This document shows positions 19,236-21,816 of a stretch of DNA of 21,816 nt, one piece after another (the first letter of the stretch is position 1; every line of letters starts with the position of its first letter). The notes under the pieces are model-generated. The model saw only the letters and a program-made list of their open reading frames with translations. It made no database searches and had not been told where the DNA came from. A program made the position numbers and the translations under genes. The DNA comes from Polyrhizophydium stewartii (taxonomy: Eukaryota > Chytridiomycota > Chytridiomycetes > Rhizophydiales), in the NCBI GenBank assembly GCA_027604665.1, contig JADGIZ010000166.1:1-21816 (forward strand), read 5' to 3'.

Positions 19236-20240
19236 TCAGTGCGAGTGAGATGGGCCAGGGAAGATGAGCGGGCGGCGCAGTTCGTTTACGATCTCGAGAT
19301 AGTTGGGCTCAGACTCGGGCGTGACGAATCCGTGGCGGATCATAAAGTCGACAATCACAGAGCCGGCCTCGCCCGTGAACTCGCCGGCTTCAATGTGCTT
19401 CTTTACGGTGGGCAGGTCCCAGAGGAAGAACTCGTGCACCTCGCCGTCGGCTGGGGATGGCACAAACGCGGGGTCAAGCTCGAGATCGTAGCAGTATTCG
19501 GTGTCCGGGATCACACCGCGCACGGGCGAGTACATCCAGACGGACGAGATGCCGACGGGCACCGCATGGCGAGCAATCTCGGCGGGGATGCCGGCCTCCT
19601 CGAGGCTTTCCTTGATGATGTTGGGCGTTGGCGAGGCACCCGAGGGCAGGCCGCCGCCGACAATGTTGTCGAGCATGCCCGGGTTGGTGGGCTTCTTGTA
19701 TGACCTGCGGGCGACCCACATGCGGATGGAGGATGCGGGCGACGCAAGCGGGTCCGGGCTCGGCAGGCGGATGTAGCCGTTGAGGTGGCAGCCGAAGGTG
19801 CGGACGCCGAAGAGGCCGACTGCCGCGCGCTCGATTGCAACGAGCGGCGTGGTGTCGGGCCCAAAGACGTCGTAGCGCTCGTTGCGCCAGCCGGCCAGAC
19901 ACTCGAAGCGCCGCGCGGCACGCCACTCGGCGAGCACGCCGGCGACTGCCTCGGAGCGCGCCTCGTATGTCGTCAGCGCGGCGTTGATGGATATGCCCGT
20001 TGGGCCGACGGTGAAGACGTCCGATGGCGCCGTGCACAGGGCTTCGAGGGCGAACGCCGGCACGATGCCGACCAGCGTGCCGGCGACGTAGAAGGCAGGC
20101 GGTACTGCGGCGCCAGAGGCAGCAGCAGCAGCAGCAGCAGCACCGGAGGCGGCCGCGTGGATGGTCCGCATGGCCGAGTCCTCGGCCGCCTTGGTGAACG
20201 AGTTGAACGACCGCACTGCGCGAGCGAGAGGCGAGCTCAT
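19236..20240 (-). CDS. DUF4743/Nudix hydrolase (thiamine-diphosphate-analogue pyrophosphatase type)
   Basis: A single exon encodes 334 aa. An Ala-rich leader (residues about 28-46) precedes a DUF4743-like domain (about 50-165; VFTVGPTGISINAAL, FGCHLNGYI). The Nudix domain follows: MWVARRSYKKPTNPGMLDNI, then the Nudix box from GGGLPSG (195-201) through KESLEEAGI (210-218). Metal-binding Glu 211, 214 and 215 are kept. The first Glu and the Arg of the classical box are replaced, Arg by Lys, as I recall for relatives such as plant NUDX20/24 and yeast YJR142W. Those relatives hydrolyse damaged thiamine diphosphate derivatives, so the reaction is inferred from family. The ATG at 20240 (MSSPLARAVRSF) is chosen because the longer frame to 20759 is low-complexity and overlaps the neighbouring gene. 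The Ala-rich N-terminus might serve in targeting. Confidence 0.88.
   Translation of the reverse strand: MSSPLARAVRSFNSFTKAAEDSAMRTIHAAASGAAAAAAAASGAAVPPAFYVAGTLVGIVPAFALEALCTAPSDVFTVGPTGISINAALTTYEARSEAVAGVLAEWRAARRFECLAGWRNERYDVFGPDTTPLVAIERAAVGLFGVRTFGCHLNGYIRLPSPDPLASPASSIRMWVARRSYKKPTNPGMLDNIVGGGLPSGASPTPNIIKESLEEAGIPAEIARHAVPVGISSVWMYSPVRGVIPDTEYCYDLELDPAFVPSPADGEVHEFFLWDLPTVKKHIEAGEFTGEAGSVIVDFMIRHGFVTPESEPNYLEIVNELRRPLIFPGPSHSH
20119..20142 (+). repeat. (GCA)8 trinucleotide repeat
   Basis: Eight uninterrupted GCA triplets encode part of the poly-alanine leader of the Nudix protein on the opposite strand. Confidence 0.9.
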
Positions 20241-20691
20241 GGCTGGCGGCTGCGCCGCGGCGGGCAGCATGGGTGACGAGCGTGAGTGGGTGGCAGCGGC
20301 AAGAGGCAAGGCCTGCGGCTGGCATGCAGGCACACGCATCTGCCAGCTGCGGGCGGGTCTGCCACGAACCAGCTGTTGAGGACAACACGGCAAACCCCAA
20401 GACCAAGGAACGACCTCGACGACAAGCGGGTGTATTACTCGAGGCGCAAGAACGCCGTCGGCATGCGTGGGGAGGGGAGGTGGATGGCAGGTGGTCACAG
20501 AACAGGGAAAAGAGGCAGTGTGCGGCAGAGCGAGAGTGGGCGAGACAGGAAGAGGCGGGGCACGAGGAGGGTGTGACCAAAAGGACAAGGCAACACGGAG
20601 AGGGATGGATCGGAGGGGGATGCGAGGCTGCTGTTGTGAGTGCGCTCCCATGCCAGCGTGTAGGGATGCAGGCGGCGAAGGCCCCTTGGTC
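20241..20691 (-). other. Intergenic region between RhoGEF-like and Nudix genes
   Basis: These 451 bp lie between two tandem minus-strand genes. On the minus strand the segment is pyrimidine-rich, with runs such as CTCTTTTCCCTG, which fits a promoter and 5' leader for the Nudix gene. No other gene or RNA is recognised, and its open frames are low-complexity. Confidence 0.45.
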
Positions 20692-21816
20692 TTAAGACAG
20701 CGGAAGCGCGAGGGTCTCTGAGATTGCGCGCGCCGTGCAGCCCAGCTTGACCGAGGCAACCAGGATCTTGCGGTTGTCGGTTTCCATGCTCGGCAAGTAC
20801 CGCTTGTCGCGGCGGGCCGTCATATACTGCATGCAGCTATTGTACGAGGCAAGGCGCAGGATCGGGCGGCGCAAGAACCACTCGAACGGCGCCGAGCTGG
20901 CCTCCTTGGTAACCTTGGCTGAGTCTTCGTCCGAGAGGGCAACAAAGCGCGAGGCCACCATTTCAAGGAACGAATCATGCTCCAAGTCACCGTTCTGCGC
21001 AATCTCGGTGCGCACCTTGCTCATGTTGCTGAGCGCCACGACCGCAAACCGAGCATAGAGCTTGTGCATCTGCTCAGCAAATGAGAGGAGCAAGTCGCCA
21101 ATGAGGATAGGCGACTCGTCGCCCGAGGGCGTGATGCTGCTGTCGACAGCGGCGCGCAGCTCCTTGAGGCCGGCAAGGTGCAGCGAGAAGATGCTCGAGA
21201 CAATCGAGTGCAGGACCGTCAGCTCCTCGATCTCGCCATCAAGACGGAACTTGTATGCCGCGTCGCTTTCGTTGGCCTGCTGCTTAAGCGAGGACGAGAA
21301 TGTAGCCGAAAGGCGCTTCTCGGACGGGTCCATCTGCGCGCCCGACTCGCCAATCGACTTGACAATGCGGTTGCTGCGCCGGCGGCGCTTCCTGATCAGC
21401 AGCTCGAGGAACTGAACCAGATGTGATAAGTTTGCGGCGTACTTGGTCTCGTCGTCGACAAAGGTGGCGATGCGCCCGTTGCGCAGTGCAAGAAGGTCCT
21501 GCATCTCAGGCGTCTTGTACTTGGACGCGTCGCGGTCCGAGGGCGGCGTTGCGGGCTGCAATGACGGCGGCCTCGAGCCAGGCGGAGGTGCGACCTGGGA
21601 TGCCTGCAGGGGCTGCTGCGCGGCGTACTGCTGGAGCGGAGGCGAGGGCTGCTTGGCACCGCCAGCCGGCGACGTCGTCTGCGGCGGCGTCGGCGGCGTC
21701 GGCTGGTCGGGCTGCAGCATCGACGACGTCGGGGCCAGATTGCTTGGGATCGAGCCGTTGATCGGAGGCAGCGACATGGGAGACTGTGCGTTCATGCGAG
21801 GCCCGGGAGACGGCGG
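20692..21816 (-). CDS. Dbl-homology (RhoGEF) domain-like protein, possibly 5' partial
   Basis: The frame stops at 20692 and is still open at the window edge. The first ATG seen is at 21795 (MNAQSPMSLPPING), giving 367 aa, but seven more in-frame codons precede it without a stop. Residues 1-90 are Pro/Ser/Gln-rich. Residues about 102-362 are all-helical and follow Dbl-homology order: RNGRIATFVDDETKYAANLS resembles conserved region 1, and FEWFLRRPILRLASYN resembles the region-3 pattern (LLKPxQRLxxY). A final helix (TDNRKILVASVKLGCTARA) ends the domain just before the stop. Such domains exchange nucleotide on Rho-family GTPases at membranes. The PH domain that normally follows is absent. The match is at the level of motifs and helix pattern, so a divergent or inactive DH fold is possible. 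Confidence 0.6.
   Translation of the reverse strand, partial: PPSPGPRMNAQSPMSLPPINGSIPSNLAPTSSMLQPDQPTPPTPPQTTSPAGGAKQPSPPLQQYAAQQPLQASQVAPPPGSRPPSLQPATPPSDRDASKYKTPEMQDLLALRNGRIATFVDDETKYAANLSHLVQFLELLIRKRRRRSNRIVKSIGESGAQMDPSEKRLSATFSSSLKQQANESDAAYKFRLDGEIEELTVLHSIVSSIFSLHLAGLKELRAAVDSSITPSGDESPILIGDLLLSFAEQMHKLYARFAVVALSNMSKVRTEIAQNGDLEHDSFLEMVASRFVALSDEDSAKVTKEASSAPFEWFLRRPILRLASYNSCMQYMTARRDKRYLPSMETDNRKILVASVKLGCTARAISETLALPLS

Noticed and set aside
18680..19267. Plus-strand frame of 195 codons after the kinase
   Set aside because: Its sequence looks random. The hydrophobic exon in another frame of the same stretch is far more protein-like, and this frame runs into the Nudix stop region.
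19236..20759. Long Nudix frame starting at 20759
   Set aside because: The extra 173 residues are Pro/Ser/Arg-rich and overlap the 3' end of the RhoGEF-like gene. MSSPLARAVRSF at 20240 is the natural start.

Overview
This window is nuclear DNA from a GC-rich, compact, intron-bearing eukaryote, most likely a zoosporic (flagellated) fungus such as a chytrid. Two kinds of gene point there together. One is a ropporin/radial-spoke RSP11-type flagellar protein plus a tau-tubulin-kinase-type CK1 kinase, both typical of ciliated lineages. The other is an MTC1-like protein, a family I know only from fungi. Spliceosomal introns are short (mostly 58-112 bp), with donors GTGAGT or GTGCGY and usually a CTGAC-like branch site 15-45 nt before the AG. 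No bacterial, viral, CRISPR, tRNA or rRNA feature was seen.

Layout, left to right: F-box/JmjC protein (+, 455-2121); ropporin-like flagellar protein (-, 2300-3937, 6 exons); mitochondrial glutamate-carrier-like SLC25 protein (-, 4054-6030, 9 exons including a 14-nt microexon); a 404-bp divergent spacer; a large MIT/coiled-coil protein resembling NRBF2/Atg38 of the autophagy PI3-kinase complex (+, 6435-10041, 8 exons); MTC1-like protein (-, 10245-11717); F-box/ankyrin protein with a C-terminal membrane hairpin (-, 11809-13434); a 101-bp divergent spacer; phosducin-like 3 protein (+, 13536-14540); a 1.07-kb C-rich spacer; TTBK-like kinase (+, 15613 to about 19121, 3' end uncertain); DUF4743/Nudix hydrolase (-, 19236-20240); and a Dbl-homology RhoGEF-like protein (-, 20692 to the right edge, possibly 5' partial).

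The gene models were spliced by hand. Donor and acceptor dinucleotides, phase continuity and family conservation across each junction were required to agree, and total coding lengths were checked for divisibility by three. The genes do not form one pathway. Three of them (ropporin-like, TTBK-like and phosducin-like 3, a co-chaperone class linked to CCT folding of tubulin and actin) could all serve flagellum or tubulin biology. The weakest points are the kinase 3' end (18481-19121), the start of the RhoGEF-like gene, and the NRBF2/Atg38 identity.
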